64,000 nt of DNA from Rahnella inusitata (GCF_003263515.1 NZ_JYDE01000004.1:124001-188000); one strand, 5' to 3'. Counted from the stretch's first letter, positions 1-9,457 are shown. The notes: a model not told the origin generated them from the letters alone. Made by a program: numbers and translations.

Positions 1-273
1 CACGCCCATTACACGATTTTCATCAGGATCGAGCAAAATAAAATAATAAGCGCTGCCCTGTTTCTGCATTTCGGTAATTAAGCTCAGACGTGCCTGCCAA
101 CCTGAAGGATAGCAATGGCTTTCGTCCCTGACCGGCTCCCAAGGTTTGAGAAATGCCCGGTTCTCCGCATAGTACTCCGCCAGCCGGTGCGCATCGCGAT
201 CGTGCACCAGTCGCAGAACCATCCGGTCAGTGGTAAGCCGTACCTTAGGCACGGCAGATTTATAGCCAAACAT
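1..273 (-). CDS. rimJ: Ribosomal-protein-alanine N-acetyltransferase RimJ (5' part only)
   Basis: The reverse strand from 273 down to the window edge encodes 91 residues starting [18 protein letters not shown], which match the RimJ N-terminus. RimJ is a GNAT-family enzyme that acetylates the N-terminal alanine of ribosomal protein S5. Only the N-terminal half of the roughly 194-residue protein is present; the acetyl-CoA-binding core lies outside. The ATG at 273 has a strong GGAGGG ribosome site just upstream. It diverges from mdtH, as in E. coli. The assignment is secure although the gene is truncated by the window. Confidence 0.93.
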   Translation of the reverse strand, partial: MFGYKSAVPKVRLTTDRMVLRLVHDRDAHRLAEYYAENRAFLKPWEPVRDESHCYPSGWQARLSLITEMQKQGSAYYFILLDPDENRVMGV

Positions 274-485
274 CCCTTCCCTCCACATCCCGCATGGGTC
301 GATAAATAGAATTTATAGGAAACCATAAAACATGCCTAATTCTGCCAGTCAGAACGCGGCTTGACGATAAAAAAATATTATCTATAGCGCCCTATCTAAA
401 TGCCTGTTTCCGGTTCAGACTGGAACGGTCTTTTCCCCTTTCTGTATCCGCCGGACGGGATACAAATAATCGCTCATGGTGAAGC

Positions 486-1691
486 ATGTCTCTGGTATCA
501 CAAGCTCGGAGCTTGGGTAAGTATTTTCTGTTATTAGACAACGCGCTGGTTATTTTAGGCTTTTTCGTAGTTTTTCCATTGATCTCGATTCGATTTGTTG
601 ATCAGCTGGGATGGGCCGCGATGATCGTCGGTCTGGCGCTGGGTGTCCGGCAGTTAACGCAACAGGGATTAGGGATATTTGGCGGTGCTATCGCCGACCG
701 CTTCGGCGCCAAGCCCATGATCATCACCGGCATGCTGTTACGCGCTGCCGGTTTCGCCACCATGGCAATGGCCGACCAGCCGTGGATTTTAATCTGCTCG
801 TGTATTCTCTCCGGTCTTGGCGGCACGCTGTTCGACCCGCCACGCACTGCGCTTGTCATCAAACTCACCCGCCCGCATGAACGCAGCCGCTTTTTCTCGC
901 TGATGATGATGCAGGACAGCGCCGGTGCGGTGATTGGCGCGCTGATCGGCAGCTGGCTGCTGCAATATGATTTCCACTACGTCTGCTGGGCCGGTGCCGC
1001 CATCTTTGTTCTGGCCGCTGCCTGCAACGCCTGGTTGTTGCCCGCCTACCGGATTTCCACGATGCGTACGCCGATGCGTGAAGGCATGATGCGGGTTCTG
1101 CGCGATCGCCGTTTTCTGGCTTACGTGCTGACGCTCACCGGTTATTACATGCTAACCGTGCAGGTCATGCTGATGTTGCCGATTGCGGTAAACGACGTCG
1201 CGGGCAGTCCGTCAGCGGTGAAATGGATGTATGCCATCGAAGCCGTGCTTTCTCTGACCTTGCTCTATCCGATTGCACGCTGGAGTGAAAAACGTTTCCG
1301 CCTCGAGCAGCGCCTGATGTTTGGCCTGCTTATCATGACGCTCAGCCTGCTGCCGGTCGGGTTGGTGACGTCTATCAACCCGCTGTTGTTGCTCATCGGC
1401 TTCTTCTATATCGGCTCCGTCATCGCGGAACCGGCGCGTGAGACGCTGAGCGCATCACTGGCCGACGCCCGCGCACGCGGCAGTTATATGGGTTTCAGCC
1501 GTCTGGGGCTGGCACTCGGCGGCGTCATTGGTTATACCGGCGGAGGCTGGATGTATGACACCGGTCGCGCCCTCGAACTGCCTGAATTACCCTGGTTTTT
1601 ACTCGGTGTTGTCGGGTTCATCACTCTTACCGGGTTGTACTGGCAATTTAATCTTCGCCGCATCGAACCGGCGATGCTCAGCGGCAATTAG
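486..1691 (+). CDS. mdtH: MFS multidrug transporter MdtH
   Basis: A 401-residue major facilitator protein that follows E. coli MdtH (402 aa) over its whole length. About twelve hydrophobic segments are visible. The loop after TM2 carries the MFS motif [12 protein letters not shown] (about residues 66-77), and TM5 begins near [12 protein letters not shown]. The family is an inner-membrane, proton-driven drug exporter; in E. coli the reported effect is on some quinolones. It diverges from rimJ and is followed by grxB in the same direction, the usual enterobacterial order. The start was chosen because [16 protein letters not shown] aligns with the E. coli N-terminus. Confidence 0.95.
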   Translation: MSLVSQARSLGKYFLLLDNALVILGFFVVFPLISIRFVDQLGWAAMIVGLALGVRQLTQQGLGIFGGAIADRFGAKPMIITGMLLRAAGFATMAMADQPWILICSCILSGLGGTLFDPPRTALVIKLTRPHERSRFFSLMMMQDSAGAVIGALIGSWLLQYDFHYVCWAGAAIFVLAAACNAWLLPAYRISTMRTPMREGMMRVLRDRRFLAYVLTLTGYYMLTVQVMLMLPIAVNDVAGSPSAVKWMYAIEAVLSLTLLYPIARWSEKRFRLEQRLMFGLLIMTLSLLPVGLVTSINPLLLLIGFFYIGSVIAEPARETLSASLADARARGSYMGFSRLGLALGGVIGYTGGGWMYDTGRALELPELPWFLLGVVGFITLTGLYWQFNLRRIEPAMLSGN

Positions 1692-1846
1692 TCTGCTTAT
1701 TAAAACGGCGGTCACAGTATCGCCGTTTGATCTCGCTACCATCTATACCCATACTGGTTTTAACACATCGATAAAATCCGAACCTACATCCGGCAATTTT
1801 CACGCACCCTACAGGTCAACGCCGGCGAAAACAGGAGCTATGAAAT

Positions 1847-2494
1847 ATGAAACTTTACGTTTACGAACATTGCCCTTTTTGCGTTAAAGCACGCATGATT
1901 TTCGGTCTGAAGAACATTCCCGTTGAGATCAAAGTCCTGCTTAACGACGACGAGAAAACCCCGATTTCGATGGTGGGTAAAAAGATGGTGCCGATCCTGC
2001 AAAAACAGGATGGCAGTTTCATGCCAGAAAGTATGGATATCGTGAATTTCATCGATAAAAGTGACCGCAAACCGCTGCTGACCGGGGCAACCAACGCTGC
2101 CATTGCGACCTGGCTGCGCCACGTCTCTGAATATACCGGCCGTCTGTTACTGCCTCGCTTTGCCGCTGCGCCGCTGGAAGAGTTCGCCACACCGGAAGCG
2201 CGTAAGTATTTTTCTGATAAAAAGCAGGCAGCCAGCGGTGATTTTCAGGAGCATCTGAAACACTCCGATGGTCTGGTGAAAAAAATCAGTCAGGATTTGC
2301 GCGCCCTCGACAAACTGATCGTCGAGCCTAACGCGGTGAACGGCGAACTGTCTGAGGATGATATTCATCTGTGGCCGTTGTTGCGTTCGCTTTCTATTGT
2401 TCAGGGCATCGACTGGCCATCCCGCGTGCAGGCGTACCGGGACAATATGGCGAAACAAACCCAGGTCAATCTGTTCACCGGCATCGCCCGCTAA
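1847..2494 (+). CDS. grxB: Glutaredoxin 2
   Basis: A 215-residue protein with an N-terminal thioredoxin-fold domain carrying the active-site CPFC at residues 9-12 (MKLYVYEHCPFC). An all-helical GST-like C-terminal domain follows, which is the GrxB architecture. It reduces protein and glutathione mixed disulphides in the cytoplasm using glutathione. An AGGAG lies 10 bases before the chosen ATG; an earlier overlapping ATG at 1840 is out of frame. It lies between mdtH and yceB as in E. coli. A hairpin after the stop probably ends the transcript. Confidence 0.95.
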   Translation: MKLYVYEHCPFCVKARMIFGLKNIPVEIKVLLNDDEKTPISMVGKKMVPILQKQDGSFMPESMDIVNFIDKSDRKPLLTGATNAAIATWLRHVSEYTGRLLLPRFAAAPLEEFATPEARKYFSDKKQAASGDFQEHLKHSDGLVKKISQDLRALDKLIVEPNAVNGELSEDDIHLWPLLRSLSIVQGIDWPSRVQAYRDNMAKQTQVNLFTGIAR

Positions 2495-2506
2495 TCCTTT
2501 CTTACT

Positions 2507-2537
2507 GCCGGAAGCCCGCTTCCGGCTCATTTTGCTT
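2507..2537 (+). terminator. Probable grxB terminator
   Basis: A perfect 9-bp inverted repeat, GCCGGAAGC / GCTTCCGGC (2507-2515 and 2518-2526), is followed by a T-rich run. It starts 12 bases after the grxB stop codon. Confidence 0.65.
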
Positions 2538-2640
2538 TTCTTCTTTGCCCTCAGCACTTAGGCTAATCAGCGTTGTCTGATTGGAGCCATGCCGTTTAGC
2601 GGTCATGCTGACAAAATAGTGTTCATGTAATGAGGGAAGA

Positions 2641-3204
2641 ATGACAAAACGAATTCTCGGTGCCGCATTTTTGCTGTGCGCCACTCTGCTGACCGGTTGT
2701 AACCAGCTCACGCAATACACCATCAGCGAGCAGCAGGTAAATGACTACCTGCAAAAGAACAACAATTTCCAGAAGCAGCTCGGGGTGCCGGGTCTGGTCG
2801 ATGCGAAAATCGTTCTGACCAACCTCAGCAGCCAGATTGGCCGCGCTGATCCGGGCGTGGTGACACTGACCGGCGATGCCAGCGTGGATATTTCCTCGCT
2901 GTTCGGCCCGCAGAAAGCCGATATGCATCTGACGCTCAAGGCCAATCCTTCGTTTGACCGCGAGAAAAGCGCCATTTTCCTCAAAGACATGCAGGTGGTG
3001 GATTACACCATCAAGCCGGAAAAAATGGACAGCGTGATGAAAGGCCTGATGCCGTATCTGAACAACTCGCTGAAAACCTACTTTGACCAGCGTCCTGCCT
3101 ACGTGCTGAACGCCGATCACAGTAAAGGCGAAGCGATGGCTAAAAAACTGGCGAAAGGCCTTGAAGTGAAACCGGGGCAACTGGTGATCCCTTTCACTGA
3201 CTGA
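2641..3204 (+). CDS. yceB: Outer-membrane-type lipoprotein YceB (DUF1439)
   Basis: A 187-residue precursor. The N-terminus has a lipoprotein signal ending in the lipobox LLTGC with the acylated Cys at residue 20 (MTKRILGAAFLLCATLLTGC). Residue 21 is Asn, not Asp, which fits sorting to the outer membrane rather than retention. The remainder is the DUF1439 domain of E. coli YceB, whose exact role is not established. A GAGGGAAGA ribosome site precedes the ATG. It is the third gene of the mdtH-grxB-yceB order and ends at a strong terminator. Confidence 0.9.
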   Translation: MTKRILGAAFLLCATLLTGCNQLTQYTISEQQVNDYLQKNNNFQKQLGVPGLVDAKIVLTNLSSQIGRADPGVVTLTGDASVDISSLFGPQKADMHLTLKANPSFDREKSAIFLKDMQVVDYTIKPEKMDSVMKGLMPYLNNSLKTYFDQRPAYVLNADHSKGEAMAKKLAKGLEVKPGQLVIPFTD

Positions 3205-3225
3205 TTTAGCCAGACGCTGTTAAAT

Positions 3226-3260
3226 AAAAAGCCCGGCACATCTTCATGGCCGGGCTTTTT
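3226..3260. terminator. Bidirectional terminator between yceB and ycdY
   Basis: AAAAAGCCCGGC ... GCCGGGCTTTTT is a perfect 12-bp stem flanked by A and T runs, so it can act on both strands. It separates the convergent genes yceB and ycdY. Confidence 0.9.
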
Positions 3261-3277
3261 GCATTTCAGGAGGACGA

Positions 3278-3862
3278 TTACTGATCGTCTTCCTCGTCAT
3301 CTTCCAAATCGTCCGGCAGCTGCTCTTCCAGTTCGTCACGCATCGCCTGCAAGGCTTCACGGCTGATTTCAGACAGCGTGCGGTAGAAACCGCTGGTCGC
3401 ATGAGCTTCTACTTTGCCGAGGAATTTGCCGCACCACGGAAACAGGAATTCATCGAACAGCGTAATTTGTGCCGTGACTTCATCTTCCGTTGACTGGTCT
3501 TCCAGCCATGATGCGGCCAGCAGCATCGCGCCGAAATGGTCAGCAGGTCCGTCGCCCAGCGGCATTCCGCGCTGTTGCAGGAAAGTCCGCACGTCCATTT
3601 CATTCGCGCCTTCGACATAATCACTGCGAAAAGGCGAAACAGCGCATTCGGAACCGACAAACAGATGATTAAATTCAGCGGCCAGCGTTTCCGGGTTAGC
3701 GCTTTCCTGCAAACGGATCAACAACGCGCTTTGCTCCAGCGGCCAGTGCTCACGCAGCTTACCGTCCTGAATCAGGCCAAAAAGCGGAACCAGTAAAGGA
3801 TCCTGCGGCTGGCGGTAAAACAACGTGCCGAGAACGCGGCAAACAATCGAAAATTCATTCAT
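3278..3862 (-). CDS. ycdY: TorD/DmsD-family chaperone YcdY
   Basis: A 194-residue all-helical protein matching E. coli YcdY (184 aa) from MNEFSIVCRVLG through the conserved ASWLEDQSTEDE (about 117-128) and PWCGKFLGKVEAHA (about 143-156). YcdY belongs to the TorD redox-enzyme maturation family. In E. coli it has been linked to activation of its neighbour YcdX rather than to a molybdoenzyme. The C-terminus is very acidic (DDLEDDEEDDQ) and about ten residues longer than in E. coli. ycdX lies 60 bp upstream on the same strand, so the two are probably cotranscribed. Confidence 0.93.
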   Translation of the reverse strand: MNEFSIVCRVLGTLFYRQPQDPLLVPLFGLIQDGKLREHWPLEQSALLIRLQESANPETLAAEFNHLFVGSECAVSPFRSDYVEGANEMDVRTFLQQRGMPLGDGPADHFGAMLLAASWLEDQSTEDEVTAQITLFDEFLFPWCGKFLGKVEAHATSGFYRTLSEISREALQAMRDELEEQLPDDLEDDEEDDQ

Positions 3863-3922
3863 AACAGTAACCTGATCAGACGATGTAAAGGGTCAAACCC
3901 CTGCGAATTGGCGGCGACAATG

Positions 3923-4663
3923 TCACAGTTCGCTGAGTTCTGCAATTGGCGTACGGCCACGCTTCTCAAGAAAATCAAGGAAACGGCGCGGGCTGACGTT
4001 CAGAATACGGTCTTCAGGGAAATCAATCTCCTGCAAAATACGTTCGCAGTGCTCAAATCCCCCCAGTGAATAGGCGATATGCGAATCCGATCCCAGCGCC
4101 AGCCAGCCACCTGCCTCTTTAACTGCCAGCGCAATCGCGCGACAGTTAGGCTCACTGCCTTTACGTGAGTGAATAAACGAGGAGTTATTCAACTCCAGCG
4201 CCACGTCATATTTTGCCGCCGCGGCAGCCACGGCGGGAATATCAATCGGATATTTCGGGTTGCCGGGATGGGAAATAATATGCACCTCGCCGCCCGCCAT
4301 CGCGGCAATCATTGCGGCGGTATGGGTTTCTTTATCGACCGGCTGCATCACCGGCTCATGGAAACCGGCAATGATCACATCGATTTCATCAAGCATCGGG
4401 CCGGTGCAGTCAATGTCGCCGTTGATATTTTTGATGTTCGATTCGATACCGCGCAGGATGCCTACCCCGTTCACCAGACGTGGCCAGACGCGCATATTCA
4501 TAAAGTGCCAGTAATGCGGCGCATCAGCCATATCCGGGCCGTGGTCGGTAATGGCAAACAGCTTAATGCCCTTTTCGACTGCTTCATCAATGTAATCATG
4601 CAGCGTGCTGTAAGCATGCGTGCTGGCAACGGTGTGCATATGTAAATCGACCGGGTACGGCAT
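3923..4663 (-). CDS. ycdX: PHP-domain zinc phosphatase YcdX
   Basis: A 246-residue protein with the PHP metal-binding motifs DLHMHT (6-11), ITDHGPD (about 38-44), [10 protein letters not shown] (about 131-140) and SDSH near residue 193. These supply the histidine and aspartate ligands of the trinuclear zinc centre. E. coli YcdX has phosphatase activity in vitro and affects swarming. The order ghrA-ycdX-ycdY on one strand is the E. coli order and suggests a single transcript. The natural substrate is not known. Confidence 0.94.
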   Translation of the reverse strand: MPYPVDLHMHTVASTHAYSTLHDYIDEAVEKGIKLFAITDHGPDMADAPHYWHFMNMRVWPRLVNGVGILRGIESNIKNINGDIDCTGPMLDEIDVIIAGFHEPVMQPVDKETHTAAMIAAMAGGEVHIISHPGNPKYPIDIPAVAAAAAKYDVALELNNSSFIHSRKGSEPNCRAIALAVKEAGGWLALGSDSHIAYSLGGFEHCERILQEIDFPEDRILNVSPRRFLDFLEKRGRTPIAELSEL

Positions 4664-4729
4664 GTGCTCTCCTTGAGAATGTTACGCTGCGGCGCAATGG
4701 CCTCAGCTTTAATAATGTTAGCAGATGAG

Positions 4730-5671
4730 TCAGTAACCTCGTTCAAGATCGACACGCCCTGCCGGTTCACGCCCCGCCTCCATCGCCAGAATATTCCTGA
4801 CAATGCTGTCCATCGCTTCTTCCGGCAGTGTATCTGCCGCCACGTGCGGCGTAATGCTTACGCGCGGATGCGACCAGAACGGATGCATGGCCGGTAACGG
4901 TTCTTCGACGAAAACATCAAGCTGGGCGGCGGCAATTTGCCCGCTGTCCAGCGCGCGCAGTAAATCGCCTTCCACCAGATGACTGCCCCGACCGAGGTTA
5001 ATCAGGTACGCATTATGCGACAGGAATGTGAACAGTTGATGATTGAGCGTCCCGGCGGTGTGCGGCGTATTGGGCAAAAGGTTAATCAATACTTTGCAGT
5101 CGGTTGCGAATGCGGCTAACTGATCGTCACCGTAAAAACTGTGCACACCCTCGATGGATTTCGGGCTACGGCTCCAGCTGCGCACGGAAAATTGCATTCC
5201 CACAAGCGCCTCGGCCACCCTGCTGCCGAGTACGCCCGCGCCGAGAATACCGATGGTGAAATCACTGCGGGAATGCGGCGTAAGCGGACGCCACTGCTTT
5301 TGCTGCTGGAACAGCTGGTATTCATCCATGCGGCGGAAATAGCGCAACACGCTGGCCACCGCATATTCCTGCATTTGCAGCGCCATGCCAGTGTCTTCAA
5401 GGCGGATCAGCGGCACTCCTGCGGGCAGTGTGCCGGGCTGACGCTGTTCCTGCGTGAGAATGGCATCGACGCCTGCTCCCAGCGCAAAAATGCCCTTAAG
5501 TTCTTTACGCGACGCCAGCATCGCATGCGGCGGACGCCAGACCAGTGCGTAGTCGGCGGGCTGATGGTCGGCGGCGTTCCAGGCACGGACATTGGCCTGC
5601 GGCAGTCTTTTTGTTATTCCATCAATCCAGAGTTTTGCATCAAATGTAGGGTGGTAGAAAATTATGTTCAT
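4730..5671 (-). CDS. ghrA: Glyoxylate/hydroxypyruvate reductase A
   Basis: A 313-residue D-2-hydroxyacid dehydrogenase. The NAD(P)-binding motif GILGAGVLGSRVA is near residues 143-155. The catalytic Arg lies in INLGRGSH, and the His in ITPHVAADT. GhrA reduces glyoxylate to glycolate and hydroxypyruvate to glycerate in the cytoplasm. A GGAGGT ribosome site precedes the ATG. It sits 66 bp upstream of ycdX. In E. coli the gene beside ghrA is serX, a tRNA-Ser(GGA). Here a POT transporter lies between ghrA and that tRNA. Confidence 0.94.
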   Translation of the reverse strand: MNIIFYHPTFDAKLWIDGITKRLPQANVRAWNAADHQPADYALVWRPPHAMLASRKELKGIFALGAGVDAILTQEQRQPGTLPAGVPLIRLEDTGMALQMQEYAVASVLRYFRRMDEYQLFQQQKQWRPLTPHSRSDFTIGILGAGVLGSRVAEALVGMQFSVRSWSRSPKSIEGVHSFYGDDQLAAFATDCKVLINLLPNTPHTAGTLNHQLFTFLSHNAYLINLGRGSHLVEGDLLRALDSGQIAAAQLDVFVEEPLPAMHPFWSHPRVSITPHVAADTLPEEAMDSIVRNILAMEAGREPAGRVDLERGY

Positions 5672-5734
5672 CTTTGTGACCTCCGTTGTCCTGATAGATT
5701 TCCCTGAATATCATCAGGATGCAACCCTGAGGCT

Positions 5735-5768
5735 GAAAAAAGAACAGGCCCCGAAATTCGGAGCCTGT
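5735..5768 (-). terminator. Terminator of the POT transporter gene
   Basis: ACAGGC and GCCTGT arms (5744-5749, 5763-5768) with inner CCGAA/TTCGG pairing are followed, on the minus strand, by a T-rich run. It lies just after the stop of the gene at 5797. Confidence 0.75.
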
Positions 5769-5796
5769 GAGATGGGAAATTGAGGTGAGAAATAAC

Positions 5797-7278
5797 TCAG
5801 GCAGCAGCGGGTTCGCGGCTGATCATTTTGCGTAACAGCGGGATCAACACCAGCAGAACGACGCCGGTGGCGACAGAGCCCCAGCCCAGCGCGTTGAACA
5901 CCTGGCTGTAGCCCGGATTGGTCAGTACCGGTGTGCTGCCAGCGTTCTGTGGCATCAGCCCGGAGATGTAACTCGCCAGCACCGAGGCTACGCCGGTGAC
6001 CATCATCCAGCAGCCCATCATCACGCCCTGATAGCGGGCCGGAGCGAGTTTGCCTATCATCGCGTAGCCGATCGGTGAAATCAGCAGCTCGCCGATACTT
6101 TGCAGCAGATAGCTGATGGCAATCCATTTGAACGCCACCAGCCCGTCGCCGCCCGCCAGATGGATACCCAGCGGCAGCACCAGCATTCCCAGCCCCATGC
6201 AAAACAGGGAGGCGGAGAATTGTGTCGGAATATCAATGTTCCAGCCGCGCTGACGCAGGTTTTTAAACCACAACGCCATCAGCGGGCCGCCGATGACAAT
6301 CACCACGGTATTAATATTTTGAATCCACTGCGGCGCAACGCGGATGCCGTAAACGTTCAGATTAATATTGTGTTCGGAAAAGAGCATCAGGCCCATCGGT
6401 GCCAACTGATACAGCGTCCAGAACACCAGTGAACCCAGTGCCAGCAGCAGATAGGCTTTCATGCGGCGGCGTTCGTCACCCTCGCGATGACGGAACGTTA
6501 CCATCGCCATCAGCGCGAAGATAATCACGCCCAGCACCACGACGAAGTAGCTGCTGAACTCGGCGTGGGTCAGCAGAATGCGGATAACCGGCACCAGCAC
6601 CACCAGAATCGCGATGCCGATGGCCATGCGGCGCAGCATCTGGCTGCGGCTGGCCTCTTTAAGGGGCGTGCTGATATCGGCCAGAATCGACCAGCGAGAA
6701 AGCGTCACGACAATCGCCGCCACGTTACCCAGCGTGGCAAACAGGAACAGCGCGCGATAGTTTTCGCTGAGCTGGAAATACCCGGCGACAGCAAACCCGA
6801 TAAAGAAGCCGAGATTCATCCCGGCATAGTTCCACAGGAAGGCCGATTCGCGGCGGTCATCGTCCGGCGCAAAGCGCTGCGTCAGCATCATGTTCAGACA
6901 GGTGACGTTCAGCCCGCTGCCGGTGAGGAACATCGCCAGCCCCCAGTACAGGCCGGTGACGCCTTCCAGCGCAATCAGTGCGCAACCGAAGACCTGTAAC
7001 ACCATTCCCAGCACGAACAGATTCCGATTGCTCAGATAACGTCCGCCGAGGTAGCCGCCGAACATGTGCAGGCCGTAGTTGAATGCCCCGAAGACGCCCA
7101 TAATAGCGTTGGCGTTGTCTTCGCTAAAACCGAGTTTTTTGGTGGCATACAGCACCAGCGTGGAATACAGCACCGCGAAGCCAAGCGTCGCGAATGTCTG
7201 AACGAAGAATAACGTGCCCGCACCGGCGGGGATCGCCGTACGGTGATGCGACGTGGTCGCGTTATTTGGCTGACTCAA
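5797..7278 (-). CDS. POT/PTR-family proton-dependent oligopeptide transporter-like protein
   Basis: A 493-residue membrane protein with 12 or more hydrophobic segments and the layout of bacterial POT proteins. GGYLGGRYLSNRN (about 74-86) stands in place of the POT GGxxADxxLG motif. AFLWNYAGMNLGFFIG (about 146-161) matches the POT MYYxxxNxG region, and SIGELLISPIG (about 382-392) keeps the TM10 glutamate. The hallmark ExxERF/Y motif of TM1, central to proton coupling, is missing: TM1 reads LFFVQTFATLGFAVLYS. It is therefore a divergent POT member rather than DtpA or DtpB, and its substrate cannot be assigned. It has its own terminator and a long upstream region. Confidence 0.75.
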   Translation of the reverse strand: MSQPNNATTSHHRTAIPAGAGTLFFVQTFATLGFAVLYSTLVLYATKKLGFSEDNANAIMGVFGAFNYGLHMFGGYLGGRYLSNRNLFVLGMVLQVFGCALIALEGVTGLYWGLAMFLTGSGLNVTCLNMMLTQRFAPDDDRRESAFLWNYAGMNLGFFIGFAVAGYFQLSENYRALFLFATLGNVAAIVVTLSRWSILADISTPLKEASRSQMLRRMAIGIAILVVLVPVIRILLTHAEFSSYFVVVLGVIIFALMAMVTFRHREGDERRRMKAYLLLALGSLVFWTLYQLAPMGLMLFSEHNINLNVYGIRVAPQWIQNINTVVIVIGGPLMALWFKNLRQRGWNIDIPTQFSASLFCMGLGMLVLPLGIHLAGGDGLVAFKWIAISYLLQSIGELLISPIGYAMIGKLAPARYQGVMMGCWMMVTGVASVLASYISGLMPQNAGSTPVLTNPGYSQVFNALGWGSVATGVVLLVLIPLLRKMISREPAAA

Positions 7279-7607
7279 GAATGACCCCTGTCGTGGTATG
7301 TGAAATTAACACTGCTTCGTCTGGTGACTTTTACGGTTCTATTAGGAAGCAATTTTTCAAAGGGCACTGTTATACCTCCGCCAATGCTGTTTTTCACAAC
7401 ATATGTTGCTATTTGTGAGTAACAAAAAGTGTTTGCGGGTAAATTGCGCTTTTATGCAGTCTGGCTAATTATTTATTCACTTTAATTAGCGCAGCTAATG
7501 ACCTTGTGCAACAGTTTCCGTTTGCTCAGGCTTAAAGCATTATTTGTTCTGTAAATCATCAGATTGCTCTAAGTTTGGCTAATCGGCACGGATCCTGCAA
7601 AAGAGTG
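7279..7607. other. Gene-free stretch between the POT gene and tRNA-Ser
   Basis: This stretch has no convincing coding sequence. It holds a 12-bp palindrome CAACATATGTTG (7397-7408) and an inverted repeat GCTAATTA / TAATTAGC (7464-7471, 7483-7490). Either could be an operator for the divergently read POT gene. The tRNA promoter begins right after it. Confidence 0.5.
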
Positions 7608-7636
7608 TTGACGATGGGCCCGCTTTTCCCTACATT
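7608..7636 (+). promoter_or_regulatory. Sigma-70 promoter of tRNA-Ser copy 1
   Basis: -35 TTGACG (7608-7613), a 17-bp spacer, and -10 TACATT (7631-7636). A GC-rich discriminator follows, as expected for a stable-RNA promoter. The tRNA starts 37 bp downstream of the -10. Confidence 0.8.
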
Positions 7637-7673
7637 AGCGCCGGTCAGCAGTACTGCGGTGCAGCTGATAGCT

Positions 7674-7763
7674 GGAGAGGTGTCTGAGTGGCTGAAGGAG
7701 CACGCCTGGAAAGTGTGTATATGAGCAATCGTATCGAGGGTTCGAACCCCTCTCTCTCCACCA
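7674..7763 (+). tRNA. tRNA-Ser(GGA), copy 1
   Basis: A 90-nt class II tRNA with encoded CCA. The anticodon GGA is at 7708-7710 in the loop CTGGAAA, a long variable arm is present, and the T loop is TTCGAAC. Acceptor arms GGAGAGG / TCTCTCC pair with a terminal G-T. The discriminator base is A (7760), whereas copy 2 here and the E. coli serine tRNAs have G. Position beside ghrA matches E. coli serX. Confidence 0.95.
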
Positions 7764-7774
7764 CATTATAAGTG

Positions 7775-7808
7775 AAAGGCCCGGATGAAAATCCGGGCCT
7801 TTTTCTTT
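7775..7808 (+). terminator. Terminator of tRNA-Ser copy 1
   Basis: AAAGGCCCGGAT, loop GAAA, ATCCGGGCCTTT followed by TTTTCTTTT. This is a 12-bp perfect stem right after the tRNA. It lies between the tRNA and the convergent PTS operon and may serve both. Confidence 0.9.
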
Positions 7809-7824
7809 TGTGTTTTTTACCCGC

Positions 7825-8127
7825 CTATCCCTTAAGCGCGATGGCCTGCGCCAATACCGCCGTCCCGTTCATTCGCCCGTAACTCAGCATATCAATCGCC
7901 GCGACCGGTCTGGTGCCCTGCGTTACCGTCTCCACACGCGCTTTGAGATACGCCACCTGCGGCCCAAGCAAAATCACATCCGCCTTCGGCCACTCTTCAT
8001 TTAGCCTGACATCCGGGATCGCCCAAATTTCCGCTTCAATATTTTGCTCTTTAGCCGCCGCCGTCATTTTTCCCATCAGCATGCTGGTCGACATACCGGC
8101 ATTACACACCAGTAAAATTTTGATCAT
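7825..8127 (-). CDS. PTS lactose/cellobiose-family IIB component
   Basis: A 100-residue soluble protein beginning MIKILLVCNAGMSTSMLM. The phosphorylated Cys is residue 8 in the signature CNAGMSTS of the Lac/cellobiose-type IIB (ChbB/CelA) family. It passes phosphate from a IIA protein to the sugar bound by IIC. The gene is last in the three-gene minus-strand operon glucosidase-IIC-IIB, 12 bp after the IIC stop. No IIA gene is in the operon, so phosphate must come from a IIA encoded elsewhere. Confidence 0.93.
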   Translation of the reverse strand: MIKILLVCNAGMSTSMLMGKMTAAAKEQNIEAEIWAIPDVRLNEEWPKADVILLGPQVAYLKARVETVTQGTRPVAAIDMLSYGRMNGTAVLAQAIALKG

Positions 8128-8139
8128 AGTTACGTCCTT

Positions 8140-9444
8140 TTAAGAGTGAGCCGTCTGCGCGACGCGTTCGGCAAATTTGAGAAATGGCAGATAAAACATC
8201 ACGGTCAGCGCGATCAGTACTGCCTGCAAAACGGCGGCACGCCAGTCACCGCCGGTGGCAAGAAAGCCGGAAATCAGCGGCGGCGTGGTCCACGGGATTT
8301 GCACAGTGACATGATTGATCCAGCCCCACGCGGTGGCGTAATACGCAATGGTCAGGCTGAAGACGGGCGCTAAGACAAAAGGAACGATCAGCGCCGGATT
8401 GAACACAATCGGCAGTCCAAAGATGATCGGTTCGCTGATATTGAACAGGCACGGCGCAGTGGCCATTTTGGCGATATCGCGGTAATCCTTCTTACGGCTG
8501 AAAATAAAAATGGCGATCAGTAAACCGATAGTGTTCCCCGAACCGCCCATCACGCCAAAGGTGTCTTTAAACGCCATACAGATGATGTTAGGAATGTCCT
8601 GATGCTGCGCGAATGCCAGCGTGTTTTCCTGCATAGTGTTCAGCAGGAAGGGATCCAGTACTGCCCCTGATATCACGCCCTGATGGATGCCCACCGAGAA
8701 GAAAAGATTGGCGACGGTAGTGATAAACAGAAAGCCCGGCAGGCTGGTCGTAACAGATTTCAACGGCTGCTGAATCATCGTTGCGATCAGCGTGTTGACG
8801 TCCATACCGCTCAGCGATTTGATGGCAAATGATCCGACGGCAAAGCACATCATCGTCAGCATCACCGGGATCAGCGTGTTGAACGAATTAATGACTGCAG
8901 GGGGGATCGCCCCGCCGCTGATATTCACCTGCAAACGCTGGTTGCCCGCCAGACGAATAAACAGTGAGGTAACCATCAGCCCGGTCAGAATGCCGACGAA
9001 CATTCCGGCAGATCCGGTTGAGGCGAAGCTGATGCCGCCGGTAACTTCCACCGGCAGCTGTGAATCCAGCGCGGTGAGATGAAGGGTTTGCGGCATAAAA
9101 ATCACCACGACAGCCACCGACAACAGCACTGGCGCAATCGCATTTTGATAGTTTTTATTTTGGCAAAGGTGATACGCCCCGGCGGCCGCAATCAGAATCG
9201 AAATAAAATTCAGTGAGCCATTAACGACAGAATTCCCGATGGCCTGTATATCGCTCAGATGCAGCGGAGTTATCAGACCGGACAATATTCCGTCCGGTTT
9301 TAATAATGTGTTATTGAGCAACACCATTAATCCCGCCAGCACAAAAAAAGGCATCAGCGAGGCAAAGGCGTCGCGCAACGAACGCAAATGTACCTGACCG
9401 CCAATATGCTGAGCGACCATAACGGCTTTATCCATCAGTTTCAT
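8140..9444 (-). CDS. PTS lactose/cellobiose-family IIC permease
   Basis: A 434-residue polytopic membrane protein of the Lac/cellobiose IIC family. It has the conserved regions GVMGGSGNTIGLLIA and NISEPIIFGLPIVFNP in its C-terminal half. It imports and phosphorylates a beta-linked disaccharide such as cellobiose or another beta-glucoside. I place the start at 9444 (MKLMDKAVMVAQHIGG) because AGGGAA lies 7 bases upstream. The open frame runs on to 9525 but that would overlap the upstream glucosidase gene. It begins 13 bp after the glucosidase stop. Confidence 0.9.
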   Translation of the reverse strand: MKLMDKAVMVAQHIGGQVHLRSLRDAFASLMPFFVLAGLMVLLNNTLLKPDGILSGLITPLHLSDIQAIGNSVVNGSLNFISILIAAAGAYHLCQNKNYQNAIAPVLLSVAVVVIFMPQTLHLTALDSQLPVEVTGGISFASTGSAGMFVGILTGLMVTSLFIRLAGNQRLQVNISGGAIPPAVINSFNTLIPVMLTMMCFAVGSFAIKSLSGMDVNTLIATMIQQPLKSVTTSLPGFLFITTVANLFFSVGIHQGVISGAVLDPFLLNTMQENTLAFAQHQDIPNIICMAFKDTFGVMGGSGNTIGLLIAIFIFSRKKDYRDIAKMATAPCLFNISEPIIFGLPIVFNPALIVPFVLAPVFSLTIAYYATAWGWINHVTVQIPWTTPPLISGFLATGGDWRAAVLQAVLIALTVMFYLPFLKFAERVAQTAHS

Positions 9445-9457
9445 GTTTATTTCCCTG

